From: Mactromeris polynyma
Lineage: Eukaryota; Mollusca; Bivalvia; Venerida; Mactridae
Length of the DNA: 64,000 bases
Reading direction: 5' to 3'
NCBI GenBank assembly: GCA_032209605.1
Contig: JASFXZ010000014.1
Span: 7,088,912 to 7,152,911 of the forward strand
Each line of letters opens with the position of its first letter. The stretch's first letter is position 1. The notes beneath the pieces are model-generated. The model saw only the letters and a list, made by a program, of their open reading frames with translations. It ran no database searches and was not told the origin of the DNA. This document shows, in pieces, positions 13,101 through 25,600 of the stretch. The translations under genes were made by a program, and so were the position numbers.

Positions 13101-13135
13101 TCTGTTGTGCCATACACGTCTTTCGTAATCGGCAT
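7107..13135 (-). CDS. GALM: galactose mutarotase (aldose 1-epimerase), 3' end incomplete
   Basis: Converts beta- to alpha-galactose (and glucose anomers) in the cytosol, feeding the Leloir pathway. Coding exons in transcript order: 13080-13135, 12461-12591, 11346-11503, 10628-10837, 9673-9754, 7830-7974, 7107-7278. All junctions are GT-AG and phases agree, giving 318 residues. The start MPITKDVYG follows CACC and lies 8 nt inside an acceptor (CCAG at about 13144-13147), implying an upstream non-coding exon. Family landmarks: [12 protein letters not shown] (R81), [12 protein letters not shown] (H107), [10 protein letters not shown] (H177), [10 protein letters not shown] (D245), GIQFYTGS (Q281) and [13 protein letters not shown] (catalytic base E308). 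These correspond to the substrate-binding arginine, histidines, aspartate and general base of the human enzyme (about 342 residues). The last exon, about 24 residues, was not located. No frameshift or stop is seen. Confidence 0.92.
8451..9064. mobile_element. 614-bp foldback/MITE-like element in a GALM intron
   Basis: Nearly perfect inverted repeat with arms of about 300 bp. It begins TATGGTGGCATATTACTGCC and ends with the reverse complement, GGCAGTAATATGCCACCATA. It is flanked by the direct repeat CGGAAG (8445-8450 and 9065-9070), which looks like a target-site duplication. A second palindrome is nested in the middle: GTGGTAACACGAATCTTA with AATTCGCGAATTT occurs in both orientations around a spacer at about 8735-8760. 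No open reading frame. It lies in the intron between GALM exons 5 and 6. Confidence 0.85.
11760..12200. repeat. dispersed repeat in GALM intron 2
   Basis: Contains phrases typical of dispersed invertebrate repeats: 'GAACAACTTTGAAAGAGGAC', a run of GACGCACATACAAACACACG-like and GACAGACGGACGCACAC words, and the end GCTCTGGCCTTTGGCCAATAGAGCT. It directly abuts the tRNA-like SINE. Non-coding. Confidence 0.45.
12200..12411 (-). mobile_element. tRNA-derived SINE
   Basis: On the minus strand the element opens with an A-box-like TTAGTCTAGTTGGTAGAGTG (in 12381-12403) and has a clean B box GGGTTCGATTC (12348-12358). It continues into a non-tRNA body rich in CTTCTGTGACATTTGGCTCC. The anticodon stem does not pair well, so this is a tRNA-derived SINE head rather than a working tRNA gene. 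It lies in GALM intron 2, just downstream of exon 2. Confidence 0.6.
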
Positions 13136-13143
13136 GGTGTCGT

Positions 13144-15488
13144 CTGGAAAATTATACATGTATGACCGAATCGACAAATGTCACTGTATAAGTTTTTCGA
13201 CTTTGCATTACAAACGATGCATTGTGAAATGTATGGTTGGTGTTTTTTCATCAAGTAGATAGATTGTCACTCAGCATTATTTCATTGCATTGAAACATCA
13301 ATAATAACGCCACCATGGAGTCCAATGAGGTAGTAGTTAAGTGGTTTCATTATCGAGTTAAATACGGAAGAAATGGTAAAAATATGTCGAAGAAAATTTA
13401 GTCTTTTGACTAGGTTGTCTTATTTTCTTGCCCACATTGAAACTTTCTATAGCACAAACCTATCTCTGGATGTCCAAACGTGTGTTGGTCTGGAGAAGTA
13501 GTACTGTACTGGATTCTGACATGTTCGAGTGAAAGAATGAATAAATAACTCCAAATGCTACTTACAGCACCAGGACTCATGATCTTTATATGTACATGTA
13601 AACCATTACACAGACAAAAGGGACAAAAGACACAAACTTAATTGGTGATAATAGAAAGTAATAATTTGTGGCAGTCTCTGAGATTTTTGGCCCAAGTGCA
13701 CTGTGTCTCGTTTCTTTGAAAAAAACGCAATAAAGATGACGTCATGTTTTCACATTAATTGCAACAGCTAATTGAAACGTTTCAGACTAAGATTTATGAA
13801 TCAACGGCGAACAGAAGCAAAACAATGTATGCTTAATTTATCAATAAAAAAAAGAATAATAAAAATATATTTGTAAAATATAATAGTATCTGAAAACATA
13901 TTTGCTGTATTACAATTGTGAAACTAAGATTTTTTTGTAGTCTTGATGACCATATTCAAAGTGCTGTATTCCCTGAAAAAAATGTCGTTTTGCAACAAAA
14001 CTATTTTGTAGTGACCAACATATATATCCCTGCATTCAGAAATGTTACTCACTCAATTTCGCCCAGATATGTCATTTGGGCCAAAAATCTCAGAGAATGA
14101 CACAATTAACATGCTCATTGTATTTATTCTAAGATGCAGACGCGAGAATGTGAGTTTTATTGTTTCTGTTTACACTTTAGTAATACATTCATATTTTACA
14201 TGTACGAGTAATAATAGATATGTAAAGTAACATACCTGTATGAGTATCTCCTGAAGTCACAATGAACTCATCTATGATAACATTTAAAACTATACTCATC
14301 ATTAAATTTCAGTTTACAGACAAACATTACGATTTAGATACTAGCTTAGCTATCAGGTCCTAGATATTGCTGTCTGAAAGCATGTCGTTATGTGTGTATC
14401 TAGAGCGTCTAAATCAAGAGAAGAGTAAATATCGTATGAAAGAACATTTTGTGGTTTTAGGGAAATCACTGGAAGGTCATTGGACAATGCCACAATAGTC
14501 ATGAGTTTGTGTACATTTATTTATGAACTTTATAAAATGTTATTGAACAAGAAACGAACTATGTCTACCGCGCATATAAATTAACGAAATTTGTAAAATG
14601 TTATTGAACAAGAAACAAACTACGTGTACCGCACCTTCTACGATTATTATTTTTAAGTGAACGAACAAATGAACGAAAGCAGATTTAATATTTCGTTGTC
14701 TTTAATAATTGATTCTGTGAATGTTTTACATTCTGTAACTCAAAATCTAAATTAATAAAACTACAACATCTTCGCTATTTCAATGTGCGCCGATTGTATA
14801 TCTTAAGGGTTGTTTATGTGCTTGTTTTTGAGTTGTATGCCGTTTCTTAACTATTTTTTCCGTTATATACGACATTCTGTTGGCCTAACAAGTGCCTCTG
14901 GGTCACCAACAAGTACTAGCCTGCTCCTCCACAAGCCACTGACAACTTCCCCGCATAAATCAGAGTTCAGTGGTGGAGGACAAACGACTTTATCCAGGAG
15001 TAGTTAAATAACTCTGTTACATTTTGGTTAGTTGTGTCAGAAATTACCTGAGATAAAGAGGGGACGATAGTAGTATTGACTGTTACACCCGCCCAAATAA
15101 TCCCCCGTCAGGATACGATCACCCCTCCTCTGTAGTTGTTTGCAGGAACCCTTCTCGGGAGTTGTTGAATTGCATTAACCATTATTGAATCATCAGCAAG
15201 TTTAAATTAGTGGGTATCAACTAAATTTTAGATGTTCCTTTCTTTTTCTGTGTACAATAATAGGAGATTTATCTGTAAACACAGTCGTTCAAGTAGGTCG
15301 CTGATAGTGTTAGTACTTCGATAAAGTGTTGCGATAGTACGTGAATAGAATACATTAAATAATTATGGGTTAAAATGAGAGAGTGGAGCAATCTTGCATT
15401 TAAGTGACAATTCGTTCAGTAACGAACAATCGAACGTTCCGACAGTTAGCAAACGTTTCCCTAATGCCAAGCAGCAATGCCAAATATA
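13144..15488. other. intergenic / 5' region of GALM, no coding exon seen
   Basis: The acceptor just above the GALM start implies at least one upstream untranslated exon on the minus strand. Possible donors are CATACAG|GTATGT (about 14230) and TATCTCAG|GTAATTT (about 15049), but neither is proven. A 64-bp direct duplication (ATGTTATTGAACAAGAAAC) lies at about 14,529-14,634. Otherwise unremarkable AT-rich DNA. Confidence 0.4.
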
Positions 15489-15790
15489 GGTAGTTCGATC
15501 AGCAACTATGGTTGGGTGATAAAACTCAGTCTATGCTCTAGTTACTCTGGTCACTCGTAGAATTTGGAGGGTTGAAAACCCTATAGAGGTGTTCCGAACA
15601 TTAACTATAGTTCAACCGTACTAAATCGGTGGTTGAACCATAGTTAATGTTCGGAACACCTCTATATGGTATTCATACCTCCACGTTCGAAGAGTGACCA
15701 GAGTAACTTGACCGTAGATGAACTAGACTGAGTTTTATCATCCAACCATATAGTCACCATAGTCGCTATAGTTGTTGATCGAACTACCTC
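15489..15790. mobile_element. foldback element, about 300 bp
   Basis: Imperfect inverted repeat. The left end GGTAGTTCGATCAGCAACTA pairs with the right end TGTTGATCGAACTACC. Both arms carry ACTCAGTCTA / TAGACTGAGT and AGTTACTCTGGTCACTC in opposite orientation. The centre is AGAGGTGTTCCGAACATTAA facing its complement around about 15,610-15,635. No coding content; probably a MITE or foldback transposon. Confidence 0.75.
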
Positions 15791-16004
15791 AACTGAACCG
15801 GTGCGTTGGTCAATAACGTATGCCAACCAATTAAACGCTTTCAGTAGTTGGGGTGGCAAGATATTTGTTCTCTATCGTAGCATAACACTGAACATTAGGC
15901 AGGAAGAGTACAATCATAAAACATTGCATCGTTGCACTGGCTTCATAGAAAACTTGGATGGGTAAAATGAAATTAAAATGGAGGGGAAGGGGCAACAACT
16001 CAAG

Positions 16005-17295
16005 TGAGTAGTGTTCAGTTAGTGAGTAGTGTTCAGTTAGTATAATTCAGCTAGTGAGTAGTGTTCAAGTCGAATTCAGTGTGTGATTAGTGTTTAGTGA
16101 GTGAGCAGTTTTCAGTGAGTGAGTAGTGTTCATCGAGTAGTGTTCATGCAGTGGGTAGTGTTCAGTGATTGATTAGCGTTCAGTGATTGAGTAGCGTTTA
16201 GTGAGTGAGTAGCGTTCAGTGATTGAGTAGCGTTTAGTGAGTGAGTAGCGTTCAGTGATTGAGTAGCGTTTAGTGAGTGAGTAGCGTTCAGTGATTGAGT
16301 AGCGTTTAGTGAGTGAGTAGTTTTCAGTGAATGAGTAGCGTTTAGTGAGTGAGTAGTTTTCAGTGAGTGAGTAGTGTTCATCGAGTAGTGTTCATGCAGT
16401 GGGTAGTTTTCAGTGAGTGAGTAGTGTTCATCGAGTAGTGTTCATGCAGTGGGTAGTGTTCAGTGATTGATTAGCGTTCAGTGAGTGAGTAGTGTTCATC
16501 GAGTAGTGTTCATGCAGTGGGTAGTGTTCAGTGATTGATTAGCGTTCAGTGATTGAGAAGCGTTTAGTGAGTGAGTAGCGTTCAGTGATTGAGTAGTGTT
16601 TAGTGAGTGAGTAGTTTTCAGTGATTGAGTAGCGTTTAGTGAGTGAGTAGCGTTCAGTGATTGAGTAGTGTTTAGTGAGTGAGTAGCGTTCAGTGATTGA
16701 GTAGCGTTTAGTGAGTGAGTAGCGTTTAGTGAGTGAGTAGCGTTTAGTGAGTGAGTAGCGTTCAATGATTGAGTAGCGTTTAGTGAGTGAGTAGCGTTCA
16801 GTGATTGAGTAGCGTTTAGTGAGTGAGTGAGTAGCGTTCAGTGATTGATTAGCGTTCAGTGATTGAGTAGCGATTAGTGAGTGAGTAGCGTTCAGTGATT
16901 GATTAGCGTTCAGTGACTGAGTAGCGTTTAGTGAGTGAGTAGCGTTCAGTGATTGAGTAGCGTTCAGTAGTGTTCATTGAGTGAGTAGTGTTCATTGAGT
17001 AGTGTTCATGCAGTGGGTATAGTGTTCAGTGAGTGAGTAGCGTTCAGTGAGTGAGTAGCGTTCATTGAGTGATCGAGTAGCGTTCAGTGAGTGAGTAGTG
17101 TTCATTGAGTAGTGTTCATGCAGTGTGTAGTGTTCAGTGAGTGAGTAGTGTTCATTGAGTAGTGTTCATGCAGTGGGTAGTGTTCAGTGAGTGAGAAGCG
17201 TTCAGTGAGTGAGTAGTGTTCAGTGAGTGAGTAGCGTTCAGTGAGTGAGTAGCGTTCAGTAGTGTTCATTGCGTGATTCATGTTCAGTTAGTTAG
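16005..17295. repeat. 18-bp minisatellite (GTGAGTGAGTAGCGTTCA)
   Basis: About 70 units of an 18-bp repeat. GTGAGTGAGTAGCGTTCA alternates with GTGATTGAGTAGCGTTTA to form 36-bp dimers, and CATGCAGTGGGTAGTGTT / CATCGAGTAGTGTT variants mark larger higher-order blocks (near 16,140, 16,390, 16,440, 16,500). On the minus strand this reads as an open N-A-T-Q-S-L-type hexapeptide repeat, which I treat as a by-product of the period being a multiple of 3. Confidence 0.94.
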
Positions 17296-18950
17296 TAGGC
17301 CTAGTGTTCGGTCTCTTATTATAGTAAATAGGCCATATAGAACATTAAAATAGTTTGTTTCAAGTAACTGTGGTACCATAGTATTATATTTGCAATAAAT
17401 TGACATTTTAAAATTCAATGTGCACTGTCTCCCGTGACTGGACTTTCTGAAATAGTCGGCGATTGACTTCTGGAAGAATAACGCACAGAGTAGAAGTTGA
17501 TCAATTCTTTACTTTAATATATTTGTAACTGTGAATCTCAAATGTGTGCTGCATGATGTTTATGCTCGGGATTACCGAACACTGAGAAGTGCGTTCAGTC
17601 AAGGCTAACGCTCCCAACAGTTCGCAACTTTTTCGGACTGAACGGAAAGGATTTAAAATTTGGGTTTTATCATATACCACGGTATTGGATAAATCATGTT
17701 TGTCCGAAATATACGGCATATCCCGCGTCTTTCGAAAGTAAACATTAACATTTCTTCGTGATTTAAAGGCGTTTTTTGCTTTACATTGTTAAACTGTTAG
17801 ATCCAACTTGTGCATTAAACGTGCTCTTGTAACATAATGGTTAATATTTAGTTACGGATTATATACCTTAGCTTCCAAATGTTAGTTTGATTATTGTCAC
17901 TGGTATTCGCGATGTTTTCTTACGTAAGAGTTCTGTTACCTTCTAAGTCTGCTCTACGTGCACTGCTGTTTTCCCGTTGAAAATAGTAGTCCCGTCTTCG
18001 ACGAAGTTAATATGGAGATTTATGATATTTAAACAATCAAATGGTTCCTTTTCAGATTGATGTGAGAAAGTTGTGCATCATTTATTACCCGGAATGGTTT
18101 GCTGTATGGTAATTGTTGTCTAACCCAGGCCTATTTAACAGTGTAGGTCTGTCATTAGGCATGATACCACCGTGCATGAATATTAAGTGAGCACCTAGTT
18201 TGTAACCAGGTAACGTACCCATTTTACGCATTTATACTCCAGTGCTTGAAAAGAAATGCAGTGTCATCTTAAGGGGGGGTATTTAGGTTTCGTTACTCTA
18301 GAACCACAGTCTGGTACCCATAGAAATCCCATATTGGACGCGCTATGGATATGGGACTTGGGAGCATAATTAATCATATATCAATTAGATTTAGAGTCCA
18401 AACTACGATGTTACATTTAAAAATTTGTTTTTCAAACTCTGAACAAATCAATTGGGGTACGTTACCTTATAATCAAATAAAAATATTGCATATTAAGAAC
18501 AATATAGACGTTATTGTCATCCGAAATCCAATCGCCACTACCGACTTACGATCGTCGCCATTTTCCGATTATAAACAAAGATATAAACAACATTCGTTGA
18601 TAAATATTATTTGATGTTATGTATATATGCAGTTTAGATATGTATGCCAAAACTGATTTGTGTAAATCATGTCTATGTCATGTTTTACACAATTTGAATG
18701 GGGTGTACTCAGTGATAGCTTTTGTATTTTTAAAGAATTACCTCCCCTAACAGTAGTAGTGATTAAAGCAACGGTATTCCGGAAAATACCGGCATCTGGT
18801 GGATTGGATTTCGGATGACATAATCCTCTATATTGTTCTTAATTAATATGCAATCTTTTTCCTTGATTTTTTGTCTGTACATTTATATTAGCACAATATT
18901 TAATATTAAAACAAAAAAATAGAATTATTTATTGCTTATGTTGTCTTTGA
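17296..18950. other. no gene recognised
   Basis: Intergenic DNA between GALM (minus) and CtIP (plus). It may contain the CtIP promoter and a 5' untranslated exon, since the CtIP start codon sits just inside an acceptor at 19,567-19,568. No specific promoter element is clear. Confidence 0.35.
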
Positions 18951-18952
18951 TT

Positions 18953-19020
18953 CGGATTTCGGTAATGGAAATCGGATTTCGGTAATGGAAATCGGATTTC
19001 GGTAATGGAAATCAGTTTTC
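18953..19020. repeat. three copies of a 20-bp unit (CGGATTTCGGTAATGGAAAT)
   Basis: Short perfect tandem triplication. The related words GATTTCGGTAA and GGTAACGTA recur nearby and around 12,850-12,915. Confidence 0.85.
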
Positions 19021-19606
19021 GATAAAGTTGGATTTCGGTAAGGTAACGTAGCGAATCAATTGTGAAACAAACCATAGGTCGAGATAAAATTGTTAATTAA
19101 TCTCTTCACGGCCATGACTGCTTTTAAATTTCAGTCGCGTCTGAGATGTCGACACAAACAAGTACATTAAGGTGCGAGAACTCTTTGAGTCAGAGAAATC
19201 TTCAAATCACGTCAACGTAGCCAAATCGTTGATATGGAAATCATTTTCCCTGTATAATATGTAACAGAAATCAGGACTTGACAAATATTGAATACTGGAA
19301 TATTGATGCCAGCAAAAATTGGTATTTTCCTTGCCATTTGTATTGGTAAAAACGGGGGGAAACGGCAAATATGACTAAAACTCCTCCACTAGATGACAAA
19401 GTTGTCTGTGCCAAACTTATGGTCACAAAATATTGTCAAAAATCCTTTTAATATTAAGTTAACATTTATTGCATATAACAAATCATATATATGTCCTGGT
19501 TGATACATGTATTATTGATGTTGACGCAATGAGCATCAACTTAATTTAAATACTTTGGTGTTTTTCAGAATTATTGTCGTTATCCCAATTAAACAGAAAG
19601 AAAAAA

Positions 19607-22600
19607 ATGGAAGAATTTGGAAATAACCATATTGCTGTCATGGAAAAAGTACTGCAGAAAGCTTTTGATGTACATAAAGAATCTATTAGGGGTAAAATCT
19701 TTCAATGTTGTTCATATTTTTGAAACCTTTGAGTATATGATAGGGTAGTTAAAGAAATGCTTTATCAGTATAATGTATTTTATCCTTACAAGTAGGAGTT
19801 TATTTCTTAAACTTTGAAGTTTGAATGGCTCAACACAACTATTTTAAGTTGTGCACCTTTTAATTATGGTAGGATCAGGTTACCCGTAACAACACTGTTC
19901 TAAGGCCTAATGTAAATGTGAGGGTAACCTATTAAGAAAATAGAAAAGAATCAAGTCTTATTTATACAAAATGGCCTTCAAAACTGAATGCATTTTTTTA
20001 TACATTTCAGGGTTTCCATAGAATTTTCAGCTAGGGGTCCTTTGACCCTCATTTTTGACAAATTGGGGGTCCTTAGTAAATTTGTAGGGTCCCAGATATC
20101 CAGTTTATACTCGACAAATGTTTATGTCAGAGATGCACAGTAAGTTAAAAATGGGAGTCCCTAAAAGAAAAGGGAGTCAGGGACTCAAGATTTCTGCCTC
20201 GGGGAAATCCATGCACTATCAAAAAAGCAAAACACAATGACTGGTTGACAAAAATATGTGTTCAAAGAATATGTTAATTGTTATTGCCTATAAATTTATT
20301 AAATTTACTTTGGTCGTATTATTACAAAGAAATTAAATTGTACGCTTGTTCTATTTCAGGAATGTCATCGAACTTGGTGAAGACAAAATCTGCCTACTAT
20401 AAGTAAGTTATGTCTGAGAGCAGTTCTTTGCTTCCGTGAATAAGTATTAGGTACCAGTTACAGTAACAACGAAGGTTCTGACTTGCCAAACAACTTGGCT
20501 ACATTATTTTTAATAATTTGGTGCAGTCGGATAAATTTGTATGCATGTTCTTTTCTGAATGATCAACATATTTATGTATAGATGTACTGACGGTCAATGA
20601 AAAACGCACCATGAAGTAAACCAGGGTTTTCACTATGGGTTTCCCCTTGCTCCCATACCAACGGCATCATGATGTTGGCATCATTTAAACATCCCATAGC
20701 GTAAATAAAATTGAAGTCTTTTGATGGCGTTTTGATAGTCTAAAGCTAAGTTACGAAATGCTATCACGTTTATATGTTATTTCATACATGATTGTCCCCA
20801 AAGAACAATTTGCACAAGGTTCATGAACCTGGGTCATGGGCAGTGGGTGTCTTTCAAAACTCATGCCATGTTATTGAAAAGTGGTCTGTAAGTTTGTATA
20901 TATGTATAAAAAATAAGTAATGAAACGGGTAACTGAAAATAATAAGCCGTACATTTTGGTGCGTTTACATTGAACACAAGTATACATACATAAGCCTGTT
21001 TGTTTCACTTAACAAGTTAACTATAAAGTTGATATGTGTACACTCGGTGCTCTAGTAAGAAAATGAAAAGATCTTTTAAGCTCACACCATTATTGCTGCT
21101 GTAAGTTAGATGTTGGCTACTGTTAGAGATGAGATTATATCGGACAACATTTAGAATTGCGGAAAGGAGTTGCTGCTTGAGTGCGTGTAAACATTCCAGC
21201 AAAATCTGTAGAATAACCATGAATTAGAACTGAACATTGGCATGTTATACTGAATAAACCCCAATTATTGATTTAATGTATTTTATATTATTTAGAATTT
21301 TAGATAAATGTCAACAGTTGCAGAAACAGAATGAAGACTTGATACTGCAGAATAAGAAGCTACAGGCATCTCTTGATAATCAGCAAAAAAGGTAGACTAT
21401 GAATTGCATGTACTTTGTATTTAAAGGGTAGACATTATTGTTATGTGGTTTCGCATCTGACTTTTTTTGCTATCTTTGCAGGTTGGAAAACATAATTGAT
21501 GCATTGTTTCTATTTATAGTTGTCGTCATTGCTCCAAAGTTACTCGTGGACTGAGATCTTCCTCTGCTTCAGTTGGAAGTCAAGGTCATAACACTTCAAA
21601 AAGCACAGATCAAAGTCAAGGTCATAACACTTCAAAAAGCACAGATCAAAGTCAAGGTCGTCGGAAAATTTCACCTGGCATGTCTTCCGAGGATGACTGT
21701 CTTGATTTTGGTGAAGATTTAGATAGAAATATCGAAGGAAAGCGCAAACTTCATTGCAAACGAAACAAGCGAAGTAGATACTCGGAGGTGATTTTTTAAA
21801 CTTAAGTAGTGTTGTATTGTCATTAAATAAACATAAGGCTGTTGTTCTGATCAGTAATTCTTGGTCATCCTGTCTGGTGTGTGTATGGGGAGAAGATGGC
21901 GTGAGGCGTTGGTATATGGCACTCAGAACCTTGACCTAAATATAATTATTTGTTTGTCACTTGTCTTTGCTGCAAATACTGTTTTCAACTTTTACTTTAG
22001 GGACGTATTGTGGTGGAGGGAAAGAGGGTAGGGAGGTATTGTGTTGGAGAGTTAGAGGGTAGGGAGGTATTGTGGTGGAGAGGTAGAGGGTAGGGAGGTA
22101 TTGTAGTGGAGAGGTAGAGGGTAGGGAGATATTGTGGTGGAGCGGTAGAGGGTAGGGAGGTATTGTGGTGGAGAGTTAGAGGGTAGGGAGGTATTGTGGT
22201 GGAGGCGTAGAGGGTAGGGAGGTATTGTAGTGGAGAGTTAGAGGGTAGGGAGGTATTGTGGTGGAGGCGTAGAGGGTAGGGAGGTATTGTGGTGGAGAGT
22301 TAGAGGGTAGGGAGGTATTGTGGTGGAGGCGTAGAGGGTAGGGAGGTATTGTAGTGGAGAGGTAAAGGGGAAGGGAGGTATTGTGGTGGAGCGGTAGAGG
22401 GTAGGGAGGTATTGTGGTGGTGAGGTAGAGGGTAGGGAGGTATTGTGGTGGAGCGGTAGAGGGTAGGGAGGTATTGTGGTGGAGAGTAAGAGGGTAGGGA
22501 GGTATTGTGGTGGAGGCGTAGAGGGTAGGGAGGTATTGTAGTGGAGAGGTAAAGGGGAAGGGAGGTATTGTGGTGGAGCGGTAGAGGGTAGGGAGGTATT

Positions 22601-25600
22601 GTGGTGGTGAGGTAGAGGGTAGGGACGTATTGTGGTGAGTTAGAGGGTAGGGAGGTATTGTGGTGGTGAGGTAGAGGGTAGGGAGGTATTGTGAGGGAGA
22701 GGTAGGGGGTAGGGAGGTATTGTGGTGGTGAGGTAGAGGGTAGGGAGGTATTGTGGTGATGAGGTAGAGGGGAGGGACATATTGTGGTGGTGAGGTAGAG
22801 GGTAGGGAGGTATTGTGGTGGAAAGGTAGAGGGTAGGGAGGTATTGTGGTGGCGAGGTAGAGGGTAGGGAGGTATTGTGGTGGAGAGGTAGAGGGTAGGG
22901 AGGTATTGTGGTGGTGAGGTAGAGGGTAGGGAGGTATTGTGGTGGTGAGGTAGAGGGTAGGGAGGTATTGTGGTGGATGGGTAGAGGGTAGGGAGGTATT
23001 GTGGTGGATGGGTAGAGGGTAGGGAGGTATTGTGGTGGTGAGGTAGAGGGTAGGGAGGTATTGTGGTGGTGAGGTAGAGGGTAGGGAGGTATTGTGGTGG
23101 TGAGGTAGAGGGTAGGGAGGTATTGTGGTGGTGAGGTAGAGGGTAGGGAGGTATTGTGAGGGAGAGGTAGGGGGTAGGGAGGTATTGTGGTGGTGAGGTA
23201 GAGGGTAGGGAGGTATTGTGGTGAGGTAGAGAGTAGGGAGGTATTGTGGTGGTGAGGTAGAGGGTAGGGAGGTATTGTGGTGGTGAGGTAGAGGGTAGGG
23301 AGGTATTGTGGTGGTGAGGTAGAGGGTAGGGAGGTATTGTGGTGGTGAGGTAGAGGGTAGGGAGGTATTGTGAGGGAGAGGTAGGGGGTAGGGAGGTATT
23401 GTGGTGGTGAGGTAGAGGGTAGGGAGGTATTGTGGTGGTGAGGTAGAGGGTAGGGAGGTATTGTGGTGGTGAGATAGAGGGTAGGGAGGTATTGTAGTGG
23501 AGAGGTAGAGGGTAGGGAGGTATTGTGGTGGATGGGTAGAGGGTAGGGAGGTATTGTGGTGGTGAGGTAGAGGGTAGGGAGGTATTGTGGTGGATGGGTA
23601 GAGGGTAGGGAGGTATTGTGGTGGATGGGTAGAGGGTAGGGAGGTATTGTGGTGGAAAGGTAGAGGGTAGGGAGGTATTGTGGTGGCGAGGTAGAGGGTA
23701 GGGAGGTATTGTGGTGGAGAGGTAGAGGGTAGGGAGGTATTGTGGTGGAGAGGTAGAGGGTAGGGAGGTATTGTGGTGGAGAGGTAGAGGGTAGGGAGGT
23801 ATTGTGGTGGAGAGGTAGAGGGTAGGGAGGTATTGTGGTGGAGAGTTAGAGGGTAGGGAGGTATTGTGGTGGGGAGGTAGAGGGTAGGGAGGTTTTGTGG
23901 TGGAGAGGTAGAGGGTAGGGAGGTATTGTAGTGGAGAGGTAGAGGGTAGGGAGGTATTGTGGTGGAGAGGTAGAGGGTAGGGAGGTTTTGTGGTGGAGAG
24001 GTAGAGGGTAGGGAGGTATTGTAGTGGGGAGGTAGAGGGTAGGGAGGTTTTGTGGTGGAGAGGTAGAGGGTAGGGAGGTATTGTGGTGGGGAGGTAGAGG
24101 GTAGGGAGGTATTGTAGTGGAGAGGTAGAGGGTAGGGAGGTATTGTGGTGGAGAGGTAGAGGGTAGGGAGGTATTGTGGTGGAGAGGTAGAGGGTAGGGA
24201 GGCATTGTGGTGGGGAGGTAGAGGGTAGGGAGGCATTGTGGTGGAGAGGTAGAGGGTAGGGAGGTATTGTGGTGGAGAGGTAGAGGGTAGGGAGGTATTG
24301 TGGTGGGGAGGTAGAGGGTAGGGAGGTTTTGTAGTGGAGAGGTAGAGGGTAGGGAGGTATTGTGGTGGGGAGGTAGAGGGTAGGGAGGTTTTGTGGTGGA
24401 GAGGTAGAGGGTAGGGAGGTATTGTAGTGGAGAGGTAGAGGGTAGGGAGGTATTGTAGTAGGAGAGGTAGAGGGTAGGGAGGTATTGTGGTGGAGAGGTA
24501 AAGGGGTATGGTGGTATTGTAGTGGAGAGGTAGAGGGAATGGCGGTAATGTAGTGGAGAGGTAGAGAGGTATTGTAGTGGAGAGGTAGAGGGTAGGGAGG
24601 TATTGTGGTGGAGATGTAGAAGGGTATGGCGGTATTTTAGTGGAGAGTTAGAGGGTAGGGAGGTGTTGTGAGGGAGAGGTAAGGGGTAGGGAGGTATTGT
24701 GAGGTAGAGGGTAGGGCGGTGTAGTAGAGGGTATGGAGGTATTGTAGTGGAGAGGTAGAGGGAAGGGTGGTATTGTAGTGGAGAGGTAGAGGGTAGGGAG
24801 GTATTGTGAGGGAGAGGTAGGGGGTAGGGAGGTATTTAGAGGGAGAGGTAGAGGGTAGGGAGGTATTGTGAGGGAGAGGTAGGGGGTAGGGAGGTATTTA
24901 GAGGGAGAGGTAGAGGGTAGGGCGTTGTAGTGGAGAGTAGAGGTACCAACTTCACAATCCCTGAATAAGATGCAAGTAATGGTTAGTTACCAAGGAAGTA
25001 GTCATTGAGTTTGATTAATGATTAAATAAACTTAAACTCTGTGATCTGTTTGTATTGTAGGATGTATCTCCAGAACTGAAAAGAGCTCGACAATCGTCTC
25101 CAAAAATGTCTGCAAATGATGAAATTTGCGTAGAAAATGATTCCAAACGTTCAGCAATTTCTTCTCAGAAGTTTCTGAAAGATGATAAAATAAGGCTAGA
25201 TACTGATCTTGATGTTATATTAAGAAAAAAAGTTCTTGTACCAGACACATGTGTACATGACATAGTCGATAAAACTGATGAAGGAGTAATAGTGATGGAT
25301 GGTGGTAAAAAGACCAATAAGCTTGGTGATTTAGATCTTGGAGTTATTGATAACTTAAGTGTTCTTGTTGTGCCTGAAACTATGGCCATGGATGATATTG
25401 GCCTGGATTTCGATGATGAAATTGATGATAAAAGAAAGTTTGGAACAGATTTATCAGATATTCAAGAAAGTGAGAATGAGTATACTTTGAAAGACAATTC
25501 TGATCATGATGCAACTATTGAAGACATGAAAGATAATTCACAGCTTGATGAGTCTGTTCTACTTCTTGCTGATGCATGTGAAAAAGATGCTGTGAAAAAT

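Noticed and set aside
16130..16765. Minus-strand N-A-T-H-S-L repeat frames
   Set aside because: By-product of an 18-bp minisatellite; no flanking exon structure.
22176..24236. 686-codon minus-strand frame of P/S/L/Y/T repeats
   Set aside because: It is the antisense reading of the 31-bp minisatellite in CtIP intron 4. The period and lack of stops come from the repeat unit; there is no start context, splice signal or domain.
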